Assembly (NCBI GenBank): GCA_900551235.1
Contig: URUU01000007.1
Span: forward strand, 1 to 58,531
Length of the DNA: 58,531 nucleotides
From: an uncultured Lachnospiraceae bacterium
GTDB lineage: Bacteria > Bacillota > Clostridia > Lachnospirales > Lachnospiraceae
Direction of reading: 5' to 3'
Shown: piece after piece, positions 7,060 through 15,844 of the stretch
Position numbering within the stretch: the first letter of the stretch is position 1
Layout: each line of letters opens with the position of its first letter
Position numbers and translations under genes: made by a program
The notes under the pieces: generated by a model
Told to the model about the DNA's origin: nothing
The model's input: the letters and a program-made list of their open reading frames with translations, nothing else
Databases searched by the model: none

Positions 7060-8661
7060 ATGAGGAAAAAGAGAAAAAATTTATGGAAAATCATAAAAGG
7101 AATAAGGAAACAAAGCATCTGTATGCAGCAAAGACTGATTGTTTACTGGTGTGTAGTGATTCTGACCCTTTTTTCGGCAGCAGTTCTGTTGATGAGTATT
7201 TTGGGAGTCATTCCGGGAATGGATTTGAAAGTAGGGGAAATGTTGTCTGCCCAGCAGAAAAATACGGTGTCTGCCATGACAGAGCAGACCGACATTATGA
7301 TGGCGAGAAGCATTTCTCTATCAGAAGAAATCACAAAAGAGTTAAGTCAATACTTGACAGCCAATGGGAAAGCATTCTCCGATTTAAATGATAATCCTCA
7401 GTTAATTATGGATTTGGAGGCAGCTTTGTATTCTTCACTGAGATCAGCACTGGATGTGAAGTATTGCAGCGGAGTTTTTGTTATATTAGATGCAACGGTA
7501 AATACGGAAACGGAGTACGCAGACACATCACGCATGGGAATCTACCTGCGGCTGTCTGATTTAAAGGCAGTAAATACAAGCAAACAGCACGTGGTTTTTT
7601 TCAGGGGAAATGCTTATATTGCAAGGGCAGAGCAGGTACAGCTCCATAACCGTTGGAATTTAGAGTTTGATACATCTGCATTGTCAGGCTATGAACAGAT
7701 CATGAAATTTAAAGGAAACCGGCTGGCAGAGAGCTGTCTGTGGACCGATCGGCTCAAACTGAAGGATACATGGGAAGATGTACAGCTTTTATATGTGCCG
7801 GTTTTAGACAGCACCGGAAAAGTGCGGGGGCTGTGTGGTATGGAGATGAGCAATCTATATTTCAGACTTTCCTATCCTATGGTGGAAGGATCCTGTGGAA
7901 ATATGGTGACAGTAGTGGCTCCAATGGACGAAAAAGGGAAGATTTATCTGGATAAAGCAATGTTCGGGGACACAAAAGAAACCTATCTTTCACCAACCGG
8001 AACGATGATCGTGAAGAATGGAAAGCATTATAACACTTATTCCGCTGCTTTCAGAAAGTATATAGGCAGGCATGAACTGCTTAACCTGAAAAGCTGCAAT
8101 GGAATGCCGCTGGCGGTACTGACCTTGATGTCCGAAGCGAATTATGAAAAATTAACAGCAGAAAACAGAAGAGCCTGGATTACCGGTACGTTGATCTTTC
8201 TTTTTCTCCTGTTGCTTCTTTCCATCACTATGTCCAACCGTTTTGTAAAACCGATTTTGCGGAGTTTAAAAGCACTGCAGGATGATACGCTGACAGACGG
8301 GAATCTGTCGGGAATCTCAGAAGTGGATGCACTGGTTGATTTTATGCAGACAAAAAGAAATACAGAAAAACTGGAAAATGGCGGAATTCCTCCGAATATA
8401 GAAGAAATGCTTAAAGCATTTGCCTTGCGTGTGGAAACGCTGACTCCGGCAGAAAGAAAAGTTCTTCAGTATTATATTGAAGGATATACGATCCAGGAAA
8501 TAGCTTCGCTGCTTTATATCAGTATTGGGACGGCGAGAAAGCATAATACAAACATGAACCGAAAACTGGGAATAACAGCCAGGGAAGAATTAATGCTTTA
8601 CATAGACCTGTTTCGTAAATGCAATCAGCTGGATAAGCTGACATACAATCAGGTAGAGTAA
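7060..8661 (+). CDS. Membrane-anchored sensor with C-terminal LuxR-type DNA-binding domain
   Basis: The 533-residue protein has one membrane helix at about 26-50, an extracytoplasmic region of about 320 residues, a second helix at about 372-390, and a short linker starting NRFVKPILRSL that resembles the entry to a HAMP region. A cytoplasmic LuxR-type HTH follows at about 460-515 (LTPAERKVLQYYIEGYTIQEIA and ISIGTARKHNTNMNRKL). It therefore combines an outside sensor and a DNA-binding domain in one polypeptide, without a kinase. It directly follows the solute-binding lipoprotein, which could present a ligand to its outer domain. The stop is followed by a terminator. The start at ATG 7060 is the first good one, with a weak GAGG about 10 bases ahead. 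The DNA target is unknown. Confidence 0.75.
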   Translation: MRKKRKNLWKIIKGIRKQSICMQQRLIVYWCVVILTLFSAAVLLMSILGVIPGMDLKVGEMLSAQQKNTVSAMTEQTDIMMARSISLSEEITKELSQYLTANGKAFSDLNDNPQLIMDLEAALYSSLRSALDVKYCSGVFVILDATVNTETEYADTSRMGIYLRLSDLKAVNTSKQHVVFFRGNAYIARAEQVQLHNRWNLEFDTSALSGYEQIMKFKGNRLAESCLWTDRLKLKDTWEDVQLLYVPVLDSTGKVRGLCGMEMSNLYFRLSYPMVEGSCGNMVTVVAPMDEKGKIYLDKAMFGDTKETYLSPTGTMIVKNGKHYNTYSAAFRKYIGRHELLNLKSCNGMPLAVLTLMSEANYEKLTAENRRAWITGTLIFLFLLLLLSITMSNRFVKPILRSLKALQDDTLTDGNLSGISEVDALVDFMQTKRNTEKLENGGIPPNIEEMLKAFALRVETLTPAERKVLQYYIEGYTIQEIASLLYISIGTARKHNTNMNRKLGITAREELMLYIDLFRKCNQLDKLTYNQVE

Positions 8662-8688
8662 AAAAAGAGTCGTACAGGCTCTTTTTTT
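8660..8688 (+). terminator. Rho-independent terminator
   Basis: AAAAAAAGAG pairs with CTCTTTTTTT around a 9-base loop just behind the membrane LuxR gene. The symmetry would let it act in both directions. Confidence 0.75.
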
Positions 8689-8772
8689 ATTTCCGGATAT
8701 ATTTCAGGTTTCTGAAGAAAAATGAGAGGTATCTATATATAGTTTTCGCAAAACAAAGAAAACAACATATAG

Positions 8773-8819
8773 TATACTAATCATTCGTATTTTGGAAAAT
8801 CAGGCCAAAAATACGAATG
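8773..8819 (+). promoter_or_regulatory. -10 box followed by an inverted repeat at the transcript start
   Basis: TATACT at 8773-8778 is a probable -10 box without a clear -35. CATTCGTATTTTGG (8782-8795) is mirrored by CCAAAAATACGAATG (8805-8819), with one extra A. The repeat begins near the predicted transcription start, so it may be an operator or a 5' stabilising hairpin. The stretch 8689-8935 holds nothing else I can identify. Confidence 0.45.
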
Positions 8820-8935
8820 GCGACCATATCATTTATTTTCTGGATCTGTTATGCTTTCATCACAGGAAAACGGAAAGCAAAACCAGACGAAACCAGAAAA
8901 GCAAACAAAACAAAAAAAGGAAGGAGAAATTTACT

Positions 8936-9619
8936 ATGAAAAAGTATGAAATCTTAGGAGGAAATTTACCGGTTGTTGTATGTGAATTATCAGCAGGAGA
9001 ATCCATGATCACAGAAAGCGGAAGCATGAGCTGGATGAGTCCGAATATGAAAATGGAGACAATTTCCGGAGGCGGAATGAAAAAAATGTTCGGCAGGCTG
9101 ATGTCAGGTGATTCTATGTTTCAAAACAGATATACCGCAGAAGATGCAGACGGAACGATTGCATTTGCATCAAGTTTTCCGGGAGCGATCAAAGCACTGG
9201 ATATCAGAGACGGTCATTCTATGATCGTGCAGAAGAGTGCATTCCTTGCTTCAGAAGAAGGAGTGGAACTGTCCATGCATTTCCAGAAAAAATTAGGAAA
9301 AGGTATGTTTGGCGGGGAAGGTTTCATTATGCAGAAACTGAGTGGAAATGGAACTGCATTTGTAGAAATTGACGGGCATGCCGTGGAGTATGAGTTGGAT
9401 GCCGGACAGGAAATCCTGATCAGTACAGGGTATTTGGCAGCAATGGAAGAAACCTGCACAATGGATGTTGTAGCAGTAAAAGGAGTGAAAAATATGCTGG
9501 TCGGCGGAGAGGGCGTTTTTAATACTGTTGTCAGAGGACCGGGTAAAGTGATCTTACAGACAATGCCGATCAGTAAGGTGGCAGAATTACTGACTCCGTT
9601 TTTTACAAAAAATAAGTAA
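8936..9619 (+). CDS. AIM24 / TIGR00266 family protein
   Basis: The 227-residue protein matches the AIM24-type family of double beta-helix proteins: a Gly-rich core with ESGSMSWMSPNMKMET near the start, an FASSFPGAIKALDI segment, and GEGVFNTVVRGPGKVILQT near the end. The molecular function is not known. It is probably cytoplasmic, as no signal peptide is seen. ATG 8936 is chosen over an upstream in-frame ATG at 8792 because GGAAGGAG sits 8 bases ahead and the upstream 48 residues are low-complexity Lys/Asn sequence that overlaps the promoter region. It heads a three-gene run with two lipoprotein genes, the next starting 18 bases after its stop. Confidence 0.88.
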   Translation: MKKYEILGGNLPVVVCELSAGESMITESGSMSWMSPNMKMETISGGGMKKMFGRLMSGDSMFQNRYTAEDADGTIAFASSFPGAIKALDIRDGHSMIVQKSAFLASEEGVELSMHFQKKLGKGMFGGEGFIMQKLSGNGTAFVEIDGHAVEYELDAGQEILISTGYLAAMEETCTMDVVAVKGVKNMLVGGEGVFNTVVRGPGKVILQTMPISKVAELLTPFFTKNK

Positions 9620-9636
9620 GGGAAGGAGCGAGAGTT

Positions 9637-10371
9637 ATGAAGAAAAAATGGAATTTATTATTTTTGTTTGCATTTATTGTTAGTATGATAACACTGGCTG
9701 GCTGTGGAAAAACAGCAGGAGAGGCAAGTCCGTATGAAGGAAAATGGATAGCAGTGTCCGCTCAGATGATAGGAATGTCTGTCAGTGTGGATGAAACCTT
9801 TGGGGGAGCTTTCGAATTTGAGGTAAAAAATGGCGGAAAAGTTTCTTTTTCAGTAGGAGAAGTTACCGGAAATGGAAAATGGTCTGCAAAAGATGACAAG
9901 TTTAGCTTAACTATCGAAGGAGAAGAAATGGTCGGAACCATCGGAGAAAACAACATTTCTTTTGACGATATGCTCGGAATGGGAGTAAAAGTGATTTTCG
10001 CAAAGGAAGGAACGGATGCCATGGATCCGGCGCACTATCTGACAAAGGAAGAGAAAGTGGTCATAGGTGAGTGGGCTGCTGAAAGTGTGGAAGAACTTTT
10101 AGGAGACGGACCGCAGACATCTATGGAAGGCGTAGAGAATATCAGTGATGCACTGCGTCTTAACTTCAAAGATGACCGCAATGTAGCAGTTGTTTATAAA
10201 GGCGAGGAGATTGGGACATTCCCGTGGTCAGTTGCAATGGGCTACTGTATGATCGAATCAGAAAATCCGTCTCTTTCCGTAACGATCAATGACGATGATA
10301 CTTTGAAAGTAGATTACAGCGATGACGAAGATTACTATACATTTCATTGTGTGAAAAGTGACAGTAAATAA
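9637..10371 (+). CDS. Predicted lipoprotein, unknown function
   Basis: The 244-residue protein has a signal peptide with lipobox LAGC (Cys near residue 23), then beta-rich sequence with two similar halves. Each half has a 'short hydrophobic strand, GKW or GEW, Asp/Gly turn' pattern (PYEGKWIAVSAQ and VVIGEWAAESVE), which suggests a duplicated lipocalin-like or calycin-like fold. It should be anchored outside the membrane. SD GGAAGGAG precedes ATG 9637. I recognise no catalytic motif. It probably belongs to the same transcript as the AIM24 gene. Confidence 0.75.
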   Translation: MKKKWNLLFLFAFIVSMITLAGCGKTAGEASPYEGKWIAVSAQMIGMSVSVDETFGGAFEFEVKNGGKVSFSVGEVTGNGKWSAKDDKFSLTIEGEEMVGTIGENNISFDDMLGMGVKVIFAKEGTDAMDPAHYLTKEEKVVIGEWAAESVEELLGDGPQTSMEGVENISDALRLNFKDDRNVAVVYKGEEIGTFPWSVAMGYCMIESENPSLSVTINDDDTLKVDYSDDEDYYTFHCVKSDSK

Positions 10372-10409
10372 ATGAAAAAGACATAAATGGTGAAAGGAGG
10401 GAAGAGCCC

Positions 10410-11936
10410 ATGAAAAAGAAAATGTGGTTTGTGCTGTGTATCATGACAAGTGTCCTGCTGACAACTGCCTGTGGAGAGAAAAAAGAACCTGGAGAAGAAA
10501 AAAAAGAAACAGCTGTGCAGACAGAAACAGCTATGCAGACAGAAACAGCCGTGCAGACAGAAACAGAATCTGATCAGGACTTCCAGGGCAGGGAAAGTCT
10601 GAAACTTGGTTTATTTACTGTGTATTATCCGGAAGAATGGAAGTACGACAAAGAAAGAATGCAGGAAGATGATGATTACTCTTACGTCAGATTTTTTGAC
10701 GGAGAAACAGCAGATGATTCCGGGAACAGCATTTATATAGAAGCAACAAAAGAAGATGCATATAAATACCGGAAGGGTCTGATTGCCTTCGGTGTGGATT
10801 TAAAGGAATATGCGGAAGGAAAAGCAGAGACTGTATCAATAGGGAATGCAGAATATGCGGTAATGCCGGAAAATGATTCCGGAAGGTGCACGTATATGTA
10901 TCGCCATGAACAGTCAGGTACGTCTTATGATATCAGAGTACACGGAGACGCAGCAAATGATTCTGTCAAAGAATTGCTGAAAGGCATTGTGATGGAATTA
11001 AAGGATGAAGGAAATGAAGACGCACCGTGGCCATGGGAGGGGAAGCCTGTTGAACCTGTATTGACAGAACAGATGGTAGGTTTTTATACGATCGTTCCGG
11101 AATATATACCATTTAAAGAAGCACAGGGTGTCATGCAGATCATGGATCATCAGTTTGTAAAACATGACGATCAGGTATACCATTTGCTGGAGAATAAGCT
11201 GGATACTTACAAGTATTCAGAAAGCGGACTCGAATTTGTTTCCTCAATGGAGTTGGAAAGAGATTGTGAATATCTGTCCGGGGACAACAGCGGAATGCTG
11301 TATCTTTCACCGGGAATCCAGGATGTGATTGGTGTAAAAGACGGCAAAAAGGTGCTTCAGACAACGGTAGACGGCTATCTGAATATGCATCCGTCCGGAG
11401 AATGGGGAATCAGTTTCTGGGTGAACAGCGATACGCAGAAGATTGTGAACCAGGGCGCTAACCTGACGGCTGAACCGTGGATACTGACCGGATTAAATAA
11501 GGATGATGAACGCAGGGGACCATTTTCTATGATAGATGACGTCCAGATCACAAATGACCATATTATGGTTGCCGGTTCCATGGCTGCGGAAGGCGGAGGC
11601 ACAAAAATTATTGTCTATGATTATGAAGGCAATCAGCTTTTGGAATTGGGCGGTGCAGAAATCAGTTCTCCAGACAGGCTTGGCTCCATCACGGGCATGG
11701 CAGAGACAGAAAATGGTTTTGTAGCGGCAGATGGAAATATGCGGAAAATACAATTCTGGGCAAAAGACGGAACCCATGTAGGTGCCATTTCTACAGATGA
11801 TATATTTGGTGTCAGTTATCCATGGCTGGAAGATATGCAGCTTTTAGATGATGGCTCTCTTTTGCTCCTGCTGACACAGGAGCGGGAGGACGGATCAGCA
11901 AATGAACTGATGTTTTTCAGACTGACAGGATTCTGA
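10410..11936 (+). CDS. Predicted lipoprotein with beta-propeller-like C-terminal half
   Basis: The 508-residue protein has a signal peptide with a lipobox-like LLTTAC and a Glu/Thr/Gln-rich linker made of three copies of an 18-base unit (about 10510-10570; TAxQTE). A domain of about 130 residues beginning LKLGLFTVYYPEEWKYD follows, resembling the PsbP/DUF1795-like domains of the lipoproteins at 23688 and 25330. The C-terminal half has repeated short strands with Gly/Asp turns (IIVYDYEGNQLLEL, IQFWAKDGTHVGAI), as in beta-propellers. SD AAAGGAGGG precedes ATG 10410. The function is not known. An extracytoplasmic, membrane-anchored location is expected. Confidence 0.72.
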   Translation: MKKKMWFVLCIMTSVLLTTACGEKKEPGEEKKETAVQTETAMQTETAVQTETESDQDFQGRESLKLGLFTVYYPEEWKYDKERMQEDDDYSYVRFFDGETADDSGNSIYIEATKEDAYKYRKGLIAFGVDLKEYAEGKAETVSIGNAEYAVMPENDSGRCTYMYRHEQSGTSYDIRVHGDAANDSVKELLKGIVMELKDEGNEDAPWPWEGKPVEPVLTEQMVGFYTIVPEYIPFKEAQGVMQIMDHQFVKHDDQVYHLLENKLDTYKYSESGLEFVSSMELERDCEYLSGDNSGMLYLSPGIQDVIGVKDGKKVLQTTVDGYLNMHPSGEWGISFWVNSDTQKIVNQGANLTAEPWILTGLNKDDERRGPFSMIDDVQITNDHIMVAGSMAAEGGGTKIIVYDYEGNQLLELGGAEISSPDRLGSITGMAETENGFVAADGNMRKIQFWAKDGTHVGAISTDDIFGVSYPWLEDMQLLDDGSLLLLLTQEREDGSANELMFFRLTGF

Positions 11937-12000
11937 GAGAAGGAAAGGCAGAAGACTCATACTTTTTAGTGCAGTTGATTTTCCAAAGGAGGCGAAGAAG

Positions 12001-13142
12001 ATGAAAAAGCGTAGAATATGGAGACTGCTGTCATTCTGGCAGTGACAACGTTTATGATCGCTGCAGCTGCAGTAGTTGCAAGTGCAGCAACAGTCAACCA
12101 AAATGATGCAGATTATAAGTATTCCAAGACATACGCCAACGGTGTGAAAATATCCTTTACAACAGATGTTTTCGGCAAGAAGGTTGTTGATGACAGCGTT
12201 TTTTGCAGAATAGAGCTGCCGGATGGCGCAAACTATAAAGAATTTAGTGCCTATAATGAAGACATTAAAAGTGGTAAAGCTTTCGTAGACTACACTCACC
12301 TAAGAGACAGATATCCAGTAGAAATCGAACAGAATTGGGTGACCAAAGGCAATGTTTCATACGGAATGATTGGATTAACAAGCGCAAAAGGCGGACTGTA
12401 CACAGGAACCTTTAAGCTGAAAGTTTATGTAGAAACTCAAAACAAAGCTGAAATGACAGAAGTTGTATTTCTCAGCGATTTCGCAGCTCGTCCAGTTGAG
12501 ATGAAGATTACTACGTATCCTGATAAATTTAACATCAACTCAATACATGTAAGTGCTGCAGACAGCGGAAAAACTTCTCGTTTGGAAGTGGCTGGAGTAA
12601 ACGAAAATTTCGCAACGATTATAAATGGCTGGGATGATGGCAAGTACATTAAGGCAAAAGGAATGAAGACTGGAAAGAAATACACTTTCAAGTTCTATGG
12701 AAAACTAAAAGTAGATAATCCTGCGCTTGATGCACCTGGCGGTATAACTGTTGAAGGAAATCCGGCGGTATTCAAAAACGTTGAAATGGGGCCGGCAGTA
12801 AAACCGGTAATCAAGTCTATAAAGGTTTCAAATGTAAAGGTAACAAAGTATTTCAATTACAGCGAGTGGAGATATAAATATAAGACAAAGTTCACGGTTA
12901 CCGTAACTCTTGGCAAGAAGCCAAAAGGTGCCAAGGGTATTCAGTTGACAGCAACTACTCAGGGAATTTCCGCATATAAGACAATTAAGGGAAAAAAGAA
13001 CACTTTTACAGCGAAATTCAATTGGGATGCACCTGTAAGCTTAAAGGGCAGAACAGCAAGCTTCAAAGTTAAGACTTACAACAATACCAAGTACAAAGCT
13101 TACAGCTATGACTCAAAGCCTAAGAAGTTAAAGATTAAATAG
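12001..13142 (+). CDS. Secreted protein, unknown function; start region out of frame
   Basis: The main frame runs from ATG 12018 to TAG 13142 (374 residues). It begins within a signal peptide (VILAVTTFMIAAAAVVASAATV), and its Lys/Tyr/Thr-rich C-terminal domain of about 110 residues (from KPVIKSIKVSN) looks like an Ig/FN3-type surface module. The only good Shine-Dalgarno (AAAGGAGG) serves ATG 12001, whose frame reads MKKRRIWR, a normal signal-peptide start, but then ends after 14 codons. ATG 12001 and the main frame are offset by one base. Either one base is missing between 12017 and 12024, or translation truly starts at 12018 with a poor site. The function is unknown and an exported location is likely. 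Confidence 0.65.
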
Positions 13143-13195
13143 GATACGGCAGGAGATATACCAGAAATATGTCATCTGTTGTGAAAGCCACAGTT

Positions 13196-14243
13196 ATGGA
13201 AAAAAGAGGATTGGCTGGCAGTTCTGGTAAGATTTATCAGTGCTGAGTATACATTGAACCGTTATCTGGAATGGGCATTTTTTGCAATCCTGATCGGAAT
13301 TCTGGTATCCAACACCGTTGGAGTTCCAACATGGCTGAAGCCGGCGATCCAGACAGAATTCTATATCAAAGTCGGACTGGTGATCATGGGATTTTCCGTA
13401 CTGTTTTCCAATATTGTTAATTTTGGACTTTACGGACTGGGAATTGCATGGATCGTAACACCAATCGTTATTCTTTTCATGTGGTGGTTCGGAACCAGGA
13501 TTTTAAAAATTGACAATAAACCGTTTGTCATTACCCTGGCAACCGCAACCTCTGTTTGCGGAACGTCCGCAGCGATCGCAGTCGGAGCAGCAAGCAAAGC
13601 AAAGAAAAATGATCTTTCACTGACCGTCTCCATATCTATTATCTTTACGGTACTGATGATGGTATTTGAACCGGTACTGATCCGTGTAACCGGTTTTGGA
13701 GAATTGATGGGCGGTGCTCTGATCGGTGGTACTGTCGATTCAACCGGAGCAGTAACCGTAGCAGGTACTGCACTTGGAGAGACAGCACAGACAGCAGCAG
13801 TCCTTGTAAAATCCATCCAGAATATTCTGATCGGATTTATCGCATTTGCAGTTGCAGTATTTTTTGCAACAAAAGTTGAAAATAACGGAGAAAGCAGCAG
13901 AAAAATCGGAGTATCCGAAATCTGGTACAGACTTCCGAAATTTATCCTTGGATTTTTTGCCGCTTCCTTAATCGCATCTTTTATAGCAGTTCCGGCATTC
14001 GGAAAAGAGAGCGTTTCATCCATCAACAGCGTACTGGATCAGTATAAGAACTGGGCATTTGTTCTGGCATTTACAAGCATCGGGCTGGAAACAAATTTCC
14101 GTGAGATCAAAGAACAGTTCCAGGGAGGAAAACCATTGACACTTTATGTGGTTGGACAGTTGTTTAACATTGTTCTGACTTTTGCGGCAGTATATCTGCT
14201 GCTGAGCGGAAAATTCTTCCCGCTGCCAAATCTGGCATTATAA
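13196..14243 (+). pseudogene. yeiH: YeiH-family putative sulfate exporter, N-terminal deletion and frame problem
   Basis: From 13254 the frame encodes about 329 residues of a YeiH-type membrane transporter with roughly ten hydrophobic helices and typical segments (LIGILVSNTVGVPTWLKPA, TSVCGTSAAIAVGAASKAKK, LIGGTVDSTGAV, SIGLETNFRE). The frame is open back to 13185 and reads EDWLAVLVRFISAEYTLNRYLEW. In the clostridial relatives I know, EDWLAV belongs at residues 5-10 and YTLN(K/R)YLEW lies about 100 residues later, so an internal stretch appears deleted. ATG 13196 would be the natural start, but the six-A run after it puts it out of frame by one base. A TTG at 13254 has no Shine-Dalgarno. The product is probably non-functional. 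Confidence 0.6.
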
Positions 14244-14256
14244 GGAGATGCAGACT

Positions 14257-14550
14257 ATGAAGAAAAAAACAGGAAAAAAGAAAAATCTGTTTTCTGCCGT
14301 AAATTATACCGTTCTGGTGCTGACGGTCATTGCAGCCGTTTATATCATGGCAAATGGTCTGGGACTGATCGATGGCCTGGATTTTGGAGCAGGGGCATAT
14401 TATTATGCAGACATTCCACAGTTTGCAAAATATGTAGATGGATCTTACTACAAATCACCGGTTTCCATGTGGGTGCTCATTGCACTGTTCCTGATCTGGG
14501 GATTCTTCATGTATAAACTATGGGGATGGATTGAAAGAAAAGATAAGTAA
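14257..14550 (+). CDS. Small two-helix membrane protein beside the YeiH-type gene
   Basis: The 97-residue protein has a Lys-rich N-terminus, a membrane helix (YTVLVLTVIAAVYIMANGLGLI), a central loop with several Tyr, and a second helix (MWVLIALFLIWGFFMYKLWGW). ATG 14257 is preceded by AAGGAG at a spacing of about 10. The in-frame ATG at 14248 lies directly on that site and is rejected. It starts 13 bases after the transporter stop, so the two are co-transcribed, and it may be an accessory subunit. The function is not established. Confidence 0.75.
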   Translation: MKKKTGKKKNLFSAVNYTVLVLTVIAAVYIMANGLGLIDGLDFGAGAYYYADIPQFAKYVDGSYYKSPVSMWVLIALFLIWGFFMYKLWGWIERKDK

Positions 14551-14565
14551 AAATAAAACCTGATA

Positions 14566-14599
14566 AAAAGCCTGCCGCAGAGTATGCGGCGGGCTTTTT
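14566..14599 (+). terminator. Rho-independent terminator
   Basis: AAAGCCTGCCGCA pairs with TGCGGCGGGCTTT around GAGTA, with TTTTT at the end. Confidence 0.9.
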
Positions 14600-14617
14600 C
14601 GGGAAGAAACAAAAACG

Positions 14618-14646
14618 TTGACAAACATCACATAGAGAGTTATCAT
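14618..14646 (+). promoter_or_regulatory. Sigma-A promoter of the Rpn-family gene
   Basis: TTGACA (14618-14623), a 17-base spacer, then TATCAT (14641-14646). The 140-base leader contains a 9-base inverted repeat, GCACGAAGC (14717-14725) with GCTTCGTGC (14756-14764), of unknown role. Confidence 0.75.
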
Positions 14647-14792
14647 AACTACATAAAGGTTCTGAAACAAATCTAAATTCATTGCCGTTCGGCAGGAAAA
14701 TCCAGAAAAGAGACCTGCACGAAGCGGCAGAAACAGGAATCATGCAACCATAGCAGCTTCGTGCCCAAAACAGAAGAAAAGGAGCGAAGCCT

Positions 14793-15644
14793 ATGGGAGA
14801 AAAAGACATTACGGAAAAGATACTGGAAGATTATAATGATGTGTTTGCGGATATTATAAACGGATTACTGTTTCAGGGTGAGCAGAGAGTGTTGCCGGAA
14901 GCACTGGAAAATATATCCGTTCATTCGCAATATAAAGCAGACGATGAGAAAATGCATGAGCTGGAAAGAGATGTGGCAAAATACTGGAAGGAAAAAGAAG
15001 TACAGCTTGCAGTCTGTGGGATTGAAAATCAGAGTAGGATTGAGAAAAACATGCCGTTTCGCATTATAGGGTATGATGGGACGGCGTACCGCAGCCAGCT
15101 GCAGCAGGAAAGAAGCAAGATTTTGCCGGTAGTGACAATCGTGCTGTATTTTGGAACAGACAGACATTGGAGAAGCGGAAAAAATATCAAATCTCTGATG
15201 GAAATACCGACAGGACTGGATGAATTTGTGAGTGACTATCAGATAAAAGTATTCGAAGTCGCCTGGCTGAGTGAAGAGGAGATCCGTCGATTTCGAAGTG
15301 ATTTTCGGATTGTGGCAAACTTTTTTGTAAACAAAAGAAAAAATAAGAACTATATACCGGATGATCCGACAGAAATACAGCATGTAGATGAAGTGCTGAA
15401 GCTTTTGCAGGTCATGACCGGAGATGCAAGGTATAAAAGAATTTTTGGCAAAAAGAAGGAAGGAGTGCAAAGTATGTGTGATGTGGCAGAAAGATTAGAA
15501 AAAATGGGATGGGAGAAGGGACAAATGGAAGGAAAAATGGAAGGAAAAATACTGGTATATAAAAATCTGCGCAGGGAAGGATTTGACGAGAAAGAAGCCA
15601 GAAGACTTACAGAGCTGCCAGAAGATATGACTCTGGAACAGTAA
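14793..15644 (+). CDS. Rpn-family recombination-promoting nuclease / PD-(D/E)XK transposase-like
   Basis: The 283-residue protein resembles the Rpn (YhgA-like) family: an N-terminal DVFADIINGLLF segment, a central nuclease-like region with YDGTAYRSQL and a hydrophobic strand VVTIVLYFG followed by the family's HW, then a helical C-terminal part with the repeated MEGKMEGK segment. Family members are DNA endonucleases that raise RecA-independent recombination and occur in many copies in Lachnospiraceae. Here the PD-(D/E)XK residues cannot be assigned with certainty. SD AAAGGAGC precedes ATG 14793. It is monocistronic, from its own promoter. Confidence 0.8.
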   Translation: MGEKDITEKILEDYNDVFADIINGLLFQGEQRVLPEALENISVHSQYKADDEKMHELERDVAKYWKEKEVQLAVCGIENQSRIEKNMPFRIIGYDGTAYRSQLQQERSKILPVVTIVLYFGTDRHWRSGKNIKSLMEIPTGLDEFVSDYQIKVFEVAWLSEEEIRRFRSDFRIVANFFVNKRKNKNYIPDDPTEIQHVDEVLKLLQVMTGDARYKRIFGKKKEGVQSMCDVAERLEKMGWEKGQMEGKMEGKILVYKNLRREGFDEKEARRLTELPEDMTLEQ

Positions 15645-15664
15645 TATTGCGGTGTCAGAACGGA

Positions 15665-15706
15665 TAGTAAATGAGTGTGCTCCCCACCCACTGCTTATTA
15701 CTTTTT
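15665..15706 (+). terminator. Weak candidate terminator
   Basis: AGTAAATGAGTG partly pairs with CCACTGCTTATTACT, and TTTTT follows. The pairing is imperfect. Confidence 0.3.
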
Positions 15707-15748
15707 GCAATTGAAGCAGGGGACTTACCTGATTTGGTTAAATAAAAA

Positions 15749-15777
15749 TTTACAACCTACATTCATTGTGATAAAAT
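15749..15777 (+). promoter_or_regulatory. Sigma-A promoter of the asparagine synthetase-like gene
   Basis: TTTACA (15749-15754), a 17-base spacer, and TAAAAT (15772-15777), 68 bases before the start codon. Confidence 0.75.
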
Positions 15778-15844
15778 GTGAAAGAATTATGCAGAAAAAA
15801 GTCGAATAGTAATCAGATACAAATTTAAGAAAGAGGATGCACAA

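Noticed and set aside
7023..7391. 122-codon frame overlapping the membrane LuxR gene
   Set aside because: It lies in another frame of the 7060 gene, has Ser/Gly-rich random composition, and the 7060 frame encodes recognisable domains.
8792..8935. Upstream ATG extension of the AIM24-family protein
   Set aside because: The added 48 residues are Lys/Asn-rich and overlap the inverted repeat near the transcript start, and a much better ribosome site precedes ATG 8936.
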